DNA of 64,000 bases, from contig CAWHIF010000011.1 in assembly GCA_963829235.1 (NCBI GenBank), forward strand, positions 22,161 through 86,160, given 5' to 3'. Shown piece by piece: positions 27,873 to 36,253 of the stretch (positions within the stretch are counted from its first letter, which is position 1; every line of letters starts with the position of its first letter). A model generated the notes under the pieces. That model was not told the origin of the DNA. It saw only the letters and a list, made by a program, of their open reading frames with translations, and ran no database searches. Source of the DNA: Bog-756 sp963829235 (GTDB lineage Bacteria; Actinomycetota; Acidimicrobiia; Acidimicrobiales; RAAP-2). The translations under genes and the position numbers were made by a program.

Positions 27873-29713
27873 CAGGTCGCCTCCTCGAACAGCTCTTTGA
27901 GATCGTCGGGCATCACCGGGATGGGCTCGGGGTCGACAGCGATGCAGCGGATGGACGGGGTGCCGCCGACTCCGCCGGGGCCCCGGTCGTCGGCCGGGAT
28001 CCGCTGGACGAAGTTGACCGCGCCCAGTTCGGGGACCGGCTTCGGATAGTCGTCCCGGGTGTGTCCTCCCCGGCTCTCCTTCCGGTTGATCGCCCCGAGG
28101 GTGGTGCTCCGGGACACCGTGAGCATGGCAGGAAGGTCGGTGGTCAGGTTCCACCCGGGGTTGTAGCGACGTCCTCCGCTCACCGACACCCGCTTGGCCC
28201 GGTCCTCGAGCTCCTCGAGCTTGCCCAGGGCCTCTTCGAGCTCGGAGCCGGTGCGGATGATCCCCACCAGGTTCTGCATGGTCTCCTGCAGATCGTGATG
28301 GACGTGGTAGGGATTCTCGCCCCCCTCGTTCTCGAACGGGGCCACGGCCGCCTCGATGACCGCAGCCACCTGCCCTTCGTCGATTCCGACGGTGCCGGCC
28401 CGTCCCGCGGCGAAGTCGGCGGCCGCACCACCCGCCCTGCGGCCGAAGACCAACAGGTCGGACAGGGAGTTGCCGCCGAGGCGGTTGGCACCGTGCATGC
28501 CCCCCGCCACCTCACCGGCCGCGTAGAGCCCGGGAACGCTGGTGGCCTCCGTATCGGCATCGACCCGGACTCCTCCCATGATGTAGTGGCAGGTCGGACC
28601 CACCTCCATGGCCTCGGCGGTGATGTCCACCCCGGCCAGCTCCATGAACTGGTGGTACATGGAGGGGAGGCGCCGACGGATGTCCTCGGCCGTCCGCCGG
28701 GTGGCGATGTCCAAATAGACGCCCCCGTGCGGACTCCCGCGACCCGCCTTCACCTCGCTGTTGATCGAGCGGGCCACCTCGTCCCGGGGGAGCAGTTCCG
28801 GCGGTCGCCGACCGGCCGAGTGGTCGTCGTACCACTTGTCCGCTTCGTCCTCGGAGTCGGCCGTCTCAGCTGCGAACATGGGCGGGATGTAGTCGAACAT
28901 GAAGCGCTTGCCTTCGGAATTGCGCAGGACGCCACCGTCGCCCCGGACCCCTTCGGTCACCAGGATGCCGCGGACGGACAGGGGCCACACCATCCCCGTC
29001 GGGTGGAACTGCACGGACTCCATGTCGATGAGGTCGGCGCCGGCCCACAACGACATGGCGTGACCGTCCCCGGTCGACTCCCACGAGTTGGAGGTGACCA
29101 ACCAGCTCTTCCCCACGCCGCCCGTGGCCATCACCACGGCCTTGGCCGTGAACACCACGAACTCGCCCGACGGGCGCCAGTAACCGACGATGCCGGAGAC
29201 GGCCCCGTCGGTATCGTGGAGAAGCCGGAGCACCTTGACCTCCATGAACACCTCGATGCCGTCGGCGACCGCCTTCTGCTGGAGGGTGCGGATGAGCTCG
29301 AGGCCGGTCCGGTCACCGATGTGGGCCAGACGGGCGAAACGGTGCCCGCCGAAGTCGCGTTGGAGGATCAGACCGTCCTTGGTCCGGTCGAACAGGGCGC
29401 CCCAGTCCTCGAGCTCGCGCACCCGGTCAGGGGCCTCCTGGGCGTGAAGCTGGGCCATGCGCCAGTTGTTGAGCATCTTGCCGCCGCGCATGGTGTCGCG
29501 GAAGTGGACCTTCCAGTTGTCCTCGTCGTAGACGTTTCCGAGCGCCGCGGCCACACCGCCCTCGGCCATCACCGTGTGGGCCTTCCCCAGCAACGACTTG
29601 CACACCAGCGCGGTGCGCAGTCCCTTGGACTTCGCCTCGATGGCGGCCCGCAGCCCGGCACCGCCGGCGCCGACGATGATGACGTCGAAATCGTGTGTCT
29701 CGTAGTCAGCCAT
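27872..29713 (-). CDS. sdhA: Succinate dehydrogenase flavoprotein subunit
   Basis: A 613-residue FAD subunit. N-terminal FDVIIVGAGGAGLRAAIEA binds FAD. The His of KAHTVMAEGGVAAAL follows, near the flavin attachment site of the family. Active-site and capping segments QFHPTGMVWP, TEGVRGDGG and TCHYIMGGVRVD are present, as is GANRLGGNSLSDLLVFG. It oxidises succinate to fumarate. The gene order sdhC-sdhA-sdhB and the protein lengths follow mycobacterial Sdh1 (Rv0249c-Rv0247c). Confidence 0.96.
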   Translation of the reverse strand: MADYETHDFDVIIVGAGGAGLRAAIEAKSKGLRTALVCKSLLGKAHTVMAEGGVAAALGNVYDEDNWKVHFRDTMRGGKMLNNWRMAQLHAQEAPDRVRELEDWGALFDRTKDGLILQRDFGGHRFARLAHIGDRTGLELIRTLQQKAVADGIEVFMEVKVLRLLHDTDGAVSGIVGYWRPSGEFVVFTAKAVVMATGGVGKSWLVTSNSWESTGDGHAMSLWAGADLIDMESVQFHPTGMVWPLSVRGILVTEGVRGDGGVLRNSEGKRFMFDYIPPMFAAETADSEDEADKWYDDHSAGRRPPELLPRDEVARSINSEVKAGRGSPHGGVYLDIATRRTAEDIRRRLPSMYHQFMELAGVDITAEAMEVGPTCHYIMGGVRVDADTEATSVPGLYAAGEVAGGMHGANRLGGNSLSDLLVFGRRAGGAAADFAAGRAGTVGIDEGQVAAVIEAAVAPFENEGGENPYHVHHDLQETMQNLVGIIRTGSELEEALGKLEELEDRAKRVSVSGGRRYNPGWNLTTDLPAMLTVSRSTTLGAINRKESRGGHTRDDYPKPVPELGAVNFVQRIPADDRGPGGVGGTPSIRCIAVDPEPIPVMPDDLKELFEEAT

Positions 29714-29728
29714 TGGTCCCGGTACCCC

Positions 29729-30589
29729 TCAGAAGTGGAAGCCGTAGTCGTGGATGGTGCCGCTGGCCACCAGCCGGACATAGAAGTCGGTGAAGGCCAC
29801 GAAGACCAGGCTCATCCACGCGAAGACCATGTGCCGGGCGTTGAGTGGGGTCAGGGTCTTCCAGATGCGGTGGCGGATGGGGGACGTCGAGAACTGTTTG
29901 ACCCCGCCCCCGCAGAGATGGCGGCACGCGTGGCAGCTGAGCGAGTAGAGCCACAGGAGCGTCGCGTTGATCAGGAGCACCGCGGTGCCCACGCTGAACC
30001 CGATGCCGTTGCCGGGTTGGCGGAACGCCACGATCGCATCGATGGTCAGGATCACGTTGAAGACGAGACCGAAGTAGAAGAAGTAGCGGTGGATGTTCTG
30101 CAGCAGCAGGGGGAACCGCGTCTCGCCGGTGTAGGAGCCGTGGCCGTCGGAAACCGCACAGGCCGGTGGGGCCAACCAGAACGACCGGTAGTAGGCCTTC
30201 CGGTAGTAATAGCAGGTGAGGCGGAATCCGAGGGGGAAGATCAGGATGAGCAGGGCGGGTGAGATCTCCCACCAGGTGATCACCGTGCCCGGATGGCTGC
30301 CGGGTACACAACTTTCGGTCAGGCACGGGGAGTAGAAGGGCGAGATCAGGTCGCGGTGCAGTGTGGCTCCGGCGTAGTAGTCCTTGTTCACGAACGCCGC
30401 CCAGCTCGCATAGCCGACGAACGCGGTGAGCACGGTCACCGTGACGACCGGCTGGATCCACCACATGTCCCGTCGGAGGGTCGGCACCGCCGGGCCGCCT
30501 CGAGCTCCTCCCAGAACGACCGGGGTCACGGCCGGGGCTGCTGTGGCGTCCTCCAACGTGGTCAAGTGTTCTCTCCCTGATCTGGCCAT
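29729..30589 (-). CDS. sdhC: Succinate dehydrogenase membrane anchor (Sdh1-type SdhC)
   Basis: 286 residues with about five membrane segments. Candidate haem/quinone-site His residues are in NIHRYFFYFG and SCHACRHLCGGG. A single longer anchor replaces separate SdhC and SdhD, as in actinobacterial Sdh1. It receives electrons from SdhB and reduces menaquinone. ATG 30589 has no ribosome-binding site; TTG 30565 (MTTLEDATAAP) has GGGAGAG 5 nt upstream and may be the real start. It is the first gene of a minus-strand run that reaches the split hydrolase. Confidence 0.88.
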   Translation of the reverse strand: MARSGREHLTTLEDATAAPAVTPVVLGGARGGPAVPTLRRDMWWIQPVVTVTVLTAFVGYASWAAFVNKDYYAGATLHRDLISPFYSPCLTESCVPGSHPGTVITWWEISPALLILIFPLGFRLTCYYYRKAYYRSFWLAPPACAVSDGHGSYTGETRFPLLLQNIHRYFFYFGLVFNVILTIDAIVAFRQPGNGIGFSVGTAVLLINATLLWLYSLSCHACRHLCGGGVKQFSTSPIRHRIWKTLTPLNARHMVFAWMSLVFVAFTDFYVRLVASGTIHDYGFHF

Positions 30590-30806
30590 TTTCCGGCCGC
30601 AGTGCGCGCGGGTGCAGTGACCCTGGACGCTGACGGACCCTCATCTTTCCACCCCGGCGGCATCCTTGCGAAACATCGGCCGATCCGCGGTCGGTGCGGC
30701 CGCCCGGCAGGATCCGGTCCCGGGGCCTCGGCTGTCGCTCGCCGGGCCCCGCCCACCCCCACCCGGCCGGCACCCCCACGACGCACCACCGCCCGATCAT
30801 GCCGCG

Positions 30807-30812
30807 TAGGCT
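30807..30812 (+). promoter_or_regulatory. Leaderless -10 element (TAGGCT) of the MoxR-like gene
   Basis: TAGGCT ends 6 nt before ATG 30819. The 230-bp divergent region to sdhC (30590-30818) holds no other recognisable signal. Confidence 0.6.
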
Positions 30813-30818
30813 CGGTCC

Positions 30819-32327
30819 ATGAGCACGCCGGAACCTTCCGATCACACGGATCCCACCCCGCCCACCCTGGACTTCTCGGTGAGGTCGACCCCTCCCCCCG
30901 ACATCACCACCCTCGGGCGGCTCCGGGACTCGGGCTGGAAATCGATCCCGGTGGCCGAGGAGATCAGGCGCAACGCCTCGAGGCGGATCGCCGACGGCGA
31001 GGCCCTGGTCACCGGTGTTCTCGGCTTCGAGAACAGTGTGCTACCCCAGCTCGAGAACGCCGTCCTGGCCGGGCACGACGTCATCCTCCTCGGTGAGCGG
31101 GGCCAGGCCAAGACGCGGATCATCCGGTCGTTGGTCGGGCTCCTCGACGAGTGGCTGCCCATCGTGGCCCACTCGGAGATCAACGACGACCCCTACCATC
31201 CGGTCTCCCGTTTCGCCAAGGATCTCCTGGCCGAGGCGGGCGACGACCTGCCGGTGTCCTGGGTGCACCGGAGCGACCGCTACGGCGAGAAGCTCGCCAC
31301 CCCGGACACCTCGATCGCCGACCTCATCGGCGAGGTCGATCCCATCCGGGTGGCGGAAGGTCGCTACCTGTCCGACGAGCTGACCATCCACTACGGACTG
31401 GTGCCCCGGCTCAACCGGGGCATCTTCGCCGTCAACGAGCTCCCGGACCTGGCCGAGCGCATCCAGGTCGGGCTCCTCAACGTGCTCGAGGAGCGGGACG
31501 TCCAGATCCGTGGACACCGGGTCCGCCTGCCGCTCGACATCATGCTGGTGGCCACGGCCAATCCCGAGGACTACACCAACCGTGGCCGGATCATCACCCC
31601 GCTGAAGGACCGCTTCGGGGCCCAGATCCGCACCCACTACCCCCCCGACGCCGCCACCGAGTTGCGCATCGCCGAGGCCGAGGCCGATCTCCCGGGTCGG
31701 GCCGGTTCCGCCGGGGTGACCGGCGGCGAGTCCGGTGTGAACGTCGAGGTGCCCGACTTCATGGCCGAGGTCGTTGCCGAGCTGAGCCAGCTGGCCCGGG
31801 AGAGCCCCCACCTCAACCAGCGTTCCGGGGTCTCGGTGCGGCTCACCATCGCCAACTACGAGACGCTGGTGGCCAACGCCACCCGTCGAGCTCTCCGCAA
31901 CGGGGAGACCGAGGCCGTGCCCCGGGTGTCCGATCTCCAGGCCCTGGTGTCGTCGACCCAGGGCAAGGTCGAGATCGAGTCCCTCGAGGAGGGACGCGAA
32001 CAGGTCCTCCTCGGCCAACTGGTCTCGGCCGCCGTGCTGCTCGTCTACCGGCGCAGGGTGGTACTGGCCGATCCCCAGAGTGTGGTCGGTGCGTTCACCA
32101 CCGAGACGGTCGTCCATGCCGGAGACGATCTGCCGGCCTCCGCCTATGCGGCCACGTTGGCCCAGATGCCGGCGCTGTCGGCCCCGGTGCTGGGGTTGAC
32201 CGGCGGATCCGAAGACCCCGGGGTCGTGGCCAGTGCGGTGGAATTCCTACTGGAAGGGCTGCACCTGACCAAACGGCTCAACAAGGAGGCGGCCGGATCA
32301 CGGGCGACGTATCGGGGCCGGGGATGA
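30819..32327 (+). CDS. MoxR-like AAA+ ATPase (magnesium-chelatase subunit I-related)
   Basis: A 502-residue AAA+ protein. Walker A is LLGERGQAKT near residues 90-99. The Walker B region reads GIFAVNELPDL, without the usual DE pair in perfect form, and a sensor Asn follows in VATANPEDYTN. An Arg finger-type LKDRFG is also present. It overlaps the VWA-domain gene by ATGA. The pair resembles Rv0958/Rv0959, whose function is unknown. MoxR-VWA pairs generally act as chaperones that insert or activate metal-containing or multi-subunit proteins. No chlorophyll or cobalamin chelatase large subunit is nearby, so a pigment role is unlikely. Confidence 0.88.
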   Translation: MSTPEPSDHTDPTPPTLDFSVRSTPPPDITTLGRLRDSGWKSIPVAEEIRRNASRRIADGEALVTGVLGFENSVLPQLENAVLAGHDVILLGERGQAKTRIIRSLVGLLDEWLPIVAHSEINDDPYHPVSRFAKDLLAEAGDDLPVSWVHRSDRYGEKLATPDTSIADLIGEVDPIRVAEGRYLSDELTIHYGLVPRLNRGIFAVNELPDLAERIQVGLLNVLEERDVQIRGHRVRLPLDIMLVATANPEDYTNRGRIITPLKDRFGAQIRTHYPPDAATELRIAEAEADLPGRAGSAGVTGGESGVNVEVPDFMAEVVAELSQLARESPHLNQRSGVSVRLTIANYETLVANATRRALRNGETEAVPRVSDLQALVSSTQGKVEIESLEEGREQVLLGQLVSAAVLLVYRRRVVLADPQSVVGAFTTETVVHAGDDLPASAYAATLAQMPALSAPVLGLTGGSEDPGVVASAVEFLLEGLHLTKRLNKEAAGSRATYRGRG

Positions 32328-34357
32328 CCTGGCGCTTCGACTACCGCCGCTGGGACGGGACCCAGGACTCTCTCGTCGACGACACCGACTCCGTGCTGTC
32401 GCAATTGACCGACGATCTGCTGGCCAACGGCGACCTCCACGAGGCATTGCAACGAATGCTCAACCGGGGGTGGAGGACCCCGGACGGCGAACAGGTCCAG
32501 GGGTTGCGCGACCTGCTGGACCAGTTGCGCCTCGAACGGGAGGAGCAGCTCGACCGCGGCGACCTCGGTGGCGCCTACCGCGAGATCGCCGAGGAGCTCC
32601 AGCAGGTCCTGTCCGAGGAGCGCATCGGCATCGAGCGGCTCGAATCCGATGCGCGCCAGTCCGGTGACGAGCGCCGGCGGGAGGTCACCGACGAGGTGGC
32701 CGCAGAGCGGCGGATGCAGCTCGACCTGCTCCCGAGCGATCTGGCCGGCATGGTGCGCGGCCTGCAGAACTACGAGTTCGTCTCCTCCGAGGCACGCGAG
32801 CACTTCGAGGAACTCGTCGAGCGGCTGCGCGAGGAGGTCGCCCGGACCTACTTCGATCAGATGTCGGAAGCGCTCTCCAATCCCGATCCCGCTCAGCTGG
32901 CGCACATGCGCGAGGCGTTCGATGCCCTCAACCGGATGATCGAGCAGCGGGAGGCCGGCGAGGAGATCGATCCTTCGTTCGAGTCGTTCATGGAGCAGTT
33001 CGGGGATCTGTTCCCGGGCGACCCGGCGGATCTCGACGAGCTCCTGGCCCAGCTGGCCGCCCGCATGGCCGCCGCCCAGGCCATGTGGAATTCGATGTCC
33101 CCCGAGCAACGCTCGCAGCTCCAGGGTCTGGCCGAGTCGCTGCTCGAGGACCTCGACCTCCGTTGGCAGGTGGATCGGCTGGCCGGCAATCTGCAGCGGG
33201 CCTTTCCCGGGGCCGGGTGGGACCAGCGCTTCCGCTTCAGCGGCGACGAGCCCATGGGAATGGGGGAGGGGACCGACGCCGCCGGGCGCCTGCGGGACCT
33301 GGACGAGCTCGAGAGCTACCTCCGGTCGGCCACCTCGCCGGCGTCCCTGAGCGAGGTCGATCTCGACAAGGTGAGGCAGCACCTGGGCGAGGACGCGGCG
33401 CGATCCCTCGACCGTCTTTCCAAGCTGGCCAAGCAGCTGGCCGATGCCGGGCTCATCGATCAGCGCGAGGGCCGCTTCGAGCTGACCCCCAAGGGCATCC
33501 GCCGGATCGGCCAACAGGCCCTGTCGGACCTGTTCGACCAGCTGAACAAGGATCGGGTCGGCAACCACCGCACGACCTACACGGGGACGGGCCACGACCG
33601 CGAGGAGACCACGAAGCCGTACGAGTTCGGGGATCCCTTCAACCTGGACCTGTCCCGCACCGTGCACAATGCGGTTCGGAGGGCGGGGAGCGGTGTTCCT
33701 GTTCGGCTGTCTCCCAACGACTTCGAGGTCATCGAGACCGAATCGCTCACCCGCTCGGCCACGGTGCTGCTCCTCGATCTCTCCCTGTCGATGCCCATGC
33801 GCGACAACTTCGTCCCGGCGAAGAAGATGGCCATGGCCCTGCACACCCTCATCTCGACCCGTTTCCCGCGTGACTACCTGGGGCTGGTCGGGTTCTCGGA
33901 GGTGGCCCGGGTCATCGAGCCCGAGGACCTGCCCACGGTCAGCTGGGACTACGTGTACGGGACGAACCTGCAGCATGGGCTGATCCTGGCCCGCAAGATG
34001 CTGGCCCATCAGCAGGGGACCAAGCAGATCATCCTGGTGACCGACGGTGAGCCGACGGCCCACGTGATCCCCTACGACGGCGGGGTCGGGTACGACGTGT
34101 ACTTCAATTACCCGCCCGTTCCGGAAACCCTGGAGGTGACCCTGGCCGAGGTGATGCGCTGTACCCGGGCGGGGATCACCATCAACACCTTCCTGCTCGA
34201 TCCCGACCGGGGCCTGCAGGGCTTCATCGAGCAGTTGGCCCGGATCAACCGCGGCCGGACCTTCGCCACCTCGCCCGACGAGCTCGGCGACTATGTGCTC
34301 GTCGACTTCCTGGCCCACAAGACGGCCCTTCGGACCCGGGGCCGGCGAGCGGGCTGA
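32324..34357 (+). CDS. von Willebrand factor A-domain protein paired with the MoxR-like ATPase
   Basis: 677 residues. The first 470 are acidic, helical and Gln/Glu/Arg-rich with coiled-coil character. The C-terminal VWA domain has a complete MIDAS: DLSLSMPMRDN (D-x-S-x-S) near residue 485, a downstream Thr in the YGTNL region, and VTDGEPT. The MIDAS binds divalent metal and a partner protein; activity would depend on the ATPase encoded immediately upstream. ATG 32324 overlaps that gene's stop. Confidence 0.88.
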   Translation: MTWRFDYRRWDGTQDSLVDDTDSVLSQLTDDLLANGDLHEALQRMLNRGWRTPDGEQVQGLRDLLDQLRLEREEQLDRGDLGGAYREIAEELQQVLSEERIGIERLESDARQSGDERRREVTDEVAAERRMQLDLLPSDLAGMVRGLQNYEFVSSEAREHFEELVERLREEVARTYFDQMSEALSNPDPAQLAHMREAFDALNRMIEQREAGEEIDPSFESFMEQFGDLFPGDPADLDELLAQLAARMAAAQAMWNSMSPEQRSQLQGLAESLLEDLDLRWQVDRLAGNLQRAFPGAGWDQRFRFSGDEPMGMGEGTDAAGRLRDLDELESYLRSATSPASLSEVDLDKVRQHLGEDAARSLDRLSKLAKQLADAGLIDQREGRFELTPKGIRRIGQQALSDLFDQLNKDRVGNHRTTYTGTGHDREETTKPYEFGDPFNLDLSRTVHNAVRRAGSGVPVRLSPNDFEVIETESLTRSATVLLLDLSLSMPMRDNFVPAKKMAMALHTLISTRFPRDYLGLVGFSEVARVIEPEDLPTVSWDYVYGTNLQHGLILARKMLAHQQGTKQIILVTDGEPTAHVIPYDGGVGYDVYFNYPPVPETLEVTLAEVMRCTRAGITINTFLLDPDRGLQGFIEQLARINRGRTFATSPDELGDYVLVDFLAHKTALRTRGRRAG

Positions 34358-34360
34358 GCT

Positions 34361-34374
34361 GAAGGCCGGCCTTC
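34361..34374. terminator. 14-bp perfect palindrome after the VWA gene
   Basis: GAAGGCCGGCCTTC, four bases after the stop. It is a possible terminator stem without loop spacing, or simply a palindrome. Confidence 0.35.
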
Positions 34375-34560
34375 CTTGCCGAGTGGGCGGTGGGGGCCGA
34401 ACAGGCACGGTTCCGGCGCGTCCTGGGCCGCCCATCGGGGCGTGCTCCTACCGCGGCGGGGACGGCCCGGAGCTTGCGATCCTGTTCACAAGGAGCTTTT
34501 TCTTGCGTTTCCCTCTCCGATAGTGAATGATGACATATCTGTAGTTACATCCGTGCTATG

Positions 34561-34578
34561 CGGTTTCGCCTGAAACCG
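34561..34578 (+). promoter_or_regulatory. Hairpin in the whiB leader, within an AT-rich promoter region
   Basis: CGGTTTC-GCCT-GAAACCG, a 7-bp perfect stem with a tetraloop, lies 28 nt before the whiB ATG. It follows a markedly AT-rich stretch (about 34490-34560) that must contain the whiB promoter. It could be an operator or a leader stem. Confidence 0.5.
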
Positions 34579-34606
34579 TGTGGATGACTGGGAGGGAGGC
34601 CTGGCA

Positions 34607-34888
34607 ATGGACATGGTGTCATTGATGTACGGGCCCCAGGAGCGCAGCTGGCAGACCAGGGCCAACTGCATGGGAGTGGACCCCGATCTTTTCTTCCCCG
34701 AGCGAGGGGCATCGACCCGCGAGGCCAAGGAAGTATGCCGGGGGTGCGTCGTTCGCGAAGATTGCTTGGAGTACGCCCTGGCCAACGGGGAGAAGTTCGG
34801 GATCTGGGGGGGATTGTCCGAGCGTGAGCGCCGGCGGCTGCGCCGTCAGCGGGCCATGCAGCGCAGGGCCGTCGGGAGTGCTTCCTAA
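34607..34888 (+). CDS. WhiB-family iron-sulfur regulator (WhiB2/WhmD-like)
   Basis: 93 residues with the four Fe-S cysteines: NCMG, then CRGCVVREDC (C-x2-C-x5-C). The GIWGG turn and a basic RERRRLRRQR tail follow. The run FFPERGASTREAKEVC resembles WhiB2/WhmD, which controls septation in mycobacteria and Streptomyces. WhiB proteins bind the sigma-A region 4 and sense O2 or NO through a [4Fe-4S] cluster. ATG 34607 is chosen because GGAGGGAGG ends 7 nt upstream; GTG 34580 would add nine residues. Confidence 0.92.
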   Translation: MDMVSLMYGPQERSWQTRANCMGVDPDLFFPERGASTREAKEVCRGCVVREDCLEYALANGEKFGIWGGLSERERRRLRRQRAMQRRAVGSAS

Positions 34889-34900
34889 GTCGACGCCCGG

Positions 34901-34945
34901 CTACCGGCCCGCCGCCTACCGGCCCGCCGCCTACCGGCCCGCCGC
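34901..34945. repeat. 15-bp tandem repeat between convergent whiB and formiminotransferase
   Basis: Three perfect units of CTACCGGCCCGCCGC (34901, 34916, 34931) and a partial fourth unit at 34946 that contains the minus-strand stop. Because the period is 15, the CTA of each unit gives a TAG in the same minus-strand frame, so the gene ends in a series of in-frame stops. Confidence 0.9.
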
Positions 34946-35854
34946 CTACCGCTCCGCTTCGATAAGGCCCTCGATGGTCCGGTCCTCGTCCAGGTCGAGT
35001 TCGGGCCAGCGGTGGCGCGGCACCTGCTCGAGGGCGCCGGCCGGTACCAACCCGACGAGCTCGGCCCTGAGCACCGAGCAGCCCGACGACTCGGCCCCGG
35101 CCGCCACCGCGTCGTAGACGCCGGCCACGGAGACAGAACCCGGATCGATCAGGTTGAAACTGACCTGGGCGCCCTCCCCGACGGGCAGGCCCAGGCTGCG
35201 CACGCTCGGGCCCCGCAGCTCGGCGGCCAGAGAGCGGGCCACCGACAGGGCGTGAGCCCGTCCGGCGTCGGTGCCCGCATCGCCGTTGCCGGCGATCCAC
35301 ACGTTGTACGCGACGAGCACGGGCCGGGCGCCGACCGCCGTGCTCCCCGCCGTCGGATGGGGCGTCGACGGCCCTGCATCCGGAGCGAGGGACGTGAATG
35401 CGCCGCGGCGGATGTCAGGGAGCGAACGCTCCGGTCCGTAGAGGAAGCAGGGAAGCTCCAACTCGACCCCCGCCCACGAGGCGAAACGGTTCCTCGCGTC
35501 GAGCACGTCGGGCCGGAGGAGCTCGGCCGCCGGGCGAACTCCCGACCGGGTCGCCGGGGACAGGCTCGGCAGGGGGACGAACGGCACGACGTCGGCCGCG
35601 CCCAGCCGGGGATGGGCGCCGGCATGGGACCGGAGATCGATGCGGGCCACCGCCGAGCTCACGACGCGTCGGGCCGCCTCCTCGACCGTCTCGAGGGTTC
35701 CGCCCAGGGTCAATACGGAACGGTGGTGCTCAGGGTCGGAGTGGACATCGAGCACGGCAGCGCCACCTGCATCTCGCAGTGCCTCGATCGTCGTCGGGTC
35801 ACGCCCCTCACTGATGTTGACGACGCACTCGGCCAGTGACCCGACCCCGCCCAC
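34946..35854 (-). CDS. Glutamate formimidoyltransferase-like protein (FTCD N-terminal family)
   Basis: About 302 residues matching the formiminotransferase domain of FTCD without the cyclodeaminase part. It begins AECVVNISEGRD and has HRSVLTLGG, the folate-site HAGAHPRLGAADVVPFVPL, PCFLYGPERSLPDIRRGAF, VAYNVWIAG and GAQVSFNLIDP. The family moves the formimino group of formiminoglutamate to THF, or works as a formyl-THF cycling enzyme. The GTG 35854 start is inferred from where homology begins, 22 nt after the stop of the upstream whiB gene; no good ribosome-binding site is seen. Confidence 0.85.
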   Translation of the reverse strand: MGGVGSLAECVVNISEGRDPTTIEALRDAGGAAVLDVHSDPEHHRSVLTLGGTLETVEEAARRVVSSAVARIDLRSHAGAHPRLGAADVVPFVPLPSLSPATRSGVRPAAELLRPDVLDARNRFASWAGVELELPCFLYGPERSLPDIRRGAFTSLAPDAGPSTPHPTAGSTAVGARPVLVAYNVWIAGNGDAGTDAGRAHALSVARSLAAELRGPSVRSLGLPVGEGAQVSFNLIDPGSVSVAGVYDAVAAGAESSGCSVLRAELVGLVPAGALEQVPRHRWPELDLDEDRTIEGLIEAER

Positions 35855-35876
35855 GTCCGCCGCTTCAGGCCACGGT

Positions 35877-36119
35877 TCAGACGGAGACGGTGTGTCCGAC
35901 CCGACGGCGCCGGAGCAACCGCCGGCGTTCACGTTCGGACTTGCCGCCCCACACACCGTGGTCCACCCGCTCGTCGAGGGCGTACTGGAGGCACTCCCCG
36001 GCCACCGGGCACTCGGCGCAGATTCGTTGCGCCGCCTGCACGCCGACGCCGTCGCTCGGAAAGAAAATGGCGGGAGAGAGATCTCTGCATTTCCCCTCGC
36101 TCATCCACTCCGTATCCAT
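35877..36119 (-). CDS. WhiB-family iron-sulfur regulator
   Basis: 80 residues: MDTEWMSEGKCRDLSPAIFF with the first Cys, then CAECPVAGEC (C-x2-C-x5-C), the GVWGG turn and a basic SERERRRLLRRRR tail. All four cluster ligands are present. The subgroup is not certain. ATG 36119 is preceded by GGAGG with a short 4-nt spacer. The frame is open for 55 further codons upstream, but that stretch has no WhiB homology. It is divergent from the HtrA gene and upstream of the formiminotransferase. Confidence 0.92.
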   Translation of the reverse strand: MDTEWMSEGKCRDLSPAIFFPSDGVGVQAAQRICAECPVAGECLQYALDERVDHGVWGGKSERERRRLLRRRRVGHTVSV

Positions 36120-36213
36120 GGTTCCTCCATCGGACTCGAGGAGGCTGCGGTGGGTCTCGAATGGGTTGTTCCGAACCCTGGTGCCGTCGCCGTCCGTTAC
36201 GCAACTAGTGTCG

Positions 36214-36242
36214 CATTTCAGACTGGTGAGTAGTGCGAAATG
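36214..36242. promoter_or_regulatory. Inverted repeat in the whiB-htrA divergent region
   Basis: CATTTC (36214-36219) and GAAATG (36237-36242) form a dyad around 17 nt in an AT-richer stretch between two divergent starts. It could be an operator shared by both genes; no -10 element could be fixed. Confidence 0.35.
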
Positions 36243-36253
36243 AGCCGGTATTG

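Noticed and set aside
28061..30262. A 700-codon plus-strand frame opposite sdhA/sdhC
   Set aside because: It is the antisense of two well-supported sdh genes, low in hydrophobic pattern and without motifs.
30819..34357. Magnesium chelatase for chlorophyll synthesis
   Set aside because: No BchH-like large subunit or pigment genes are present; the pair matches the non-photosynthetic MoxR-VWA type.
32144..34435. A 760-codon minus-strand frame opposite the VWA gene
   Set aside because: It is an antisense shadow; the plus-strand protein has a complete MIDAS and is coupled to its partner.
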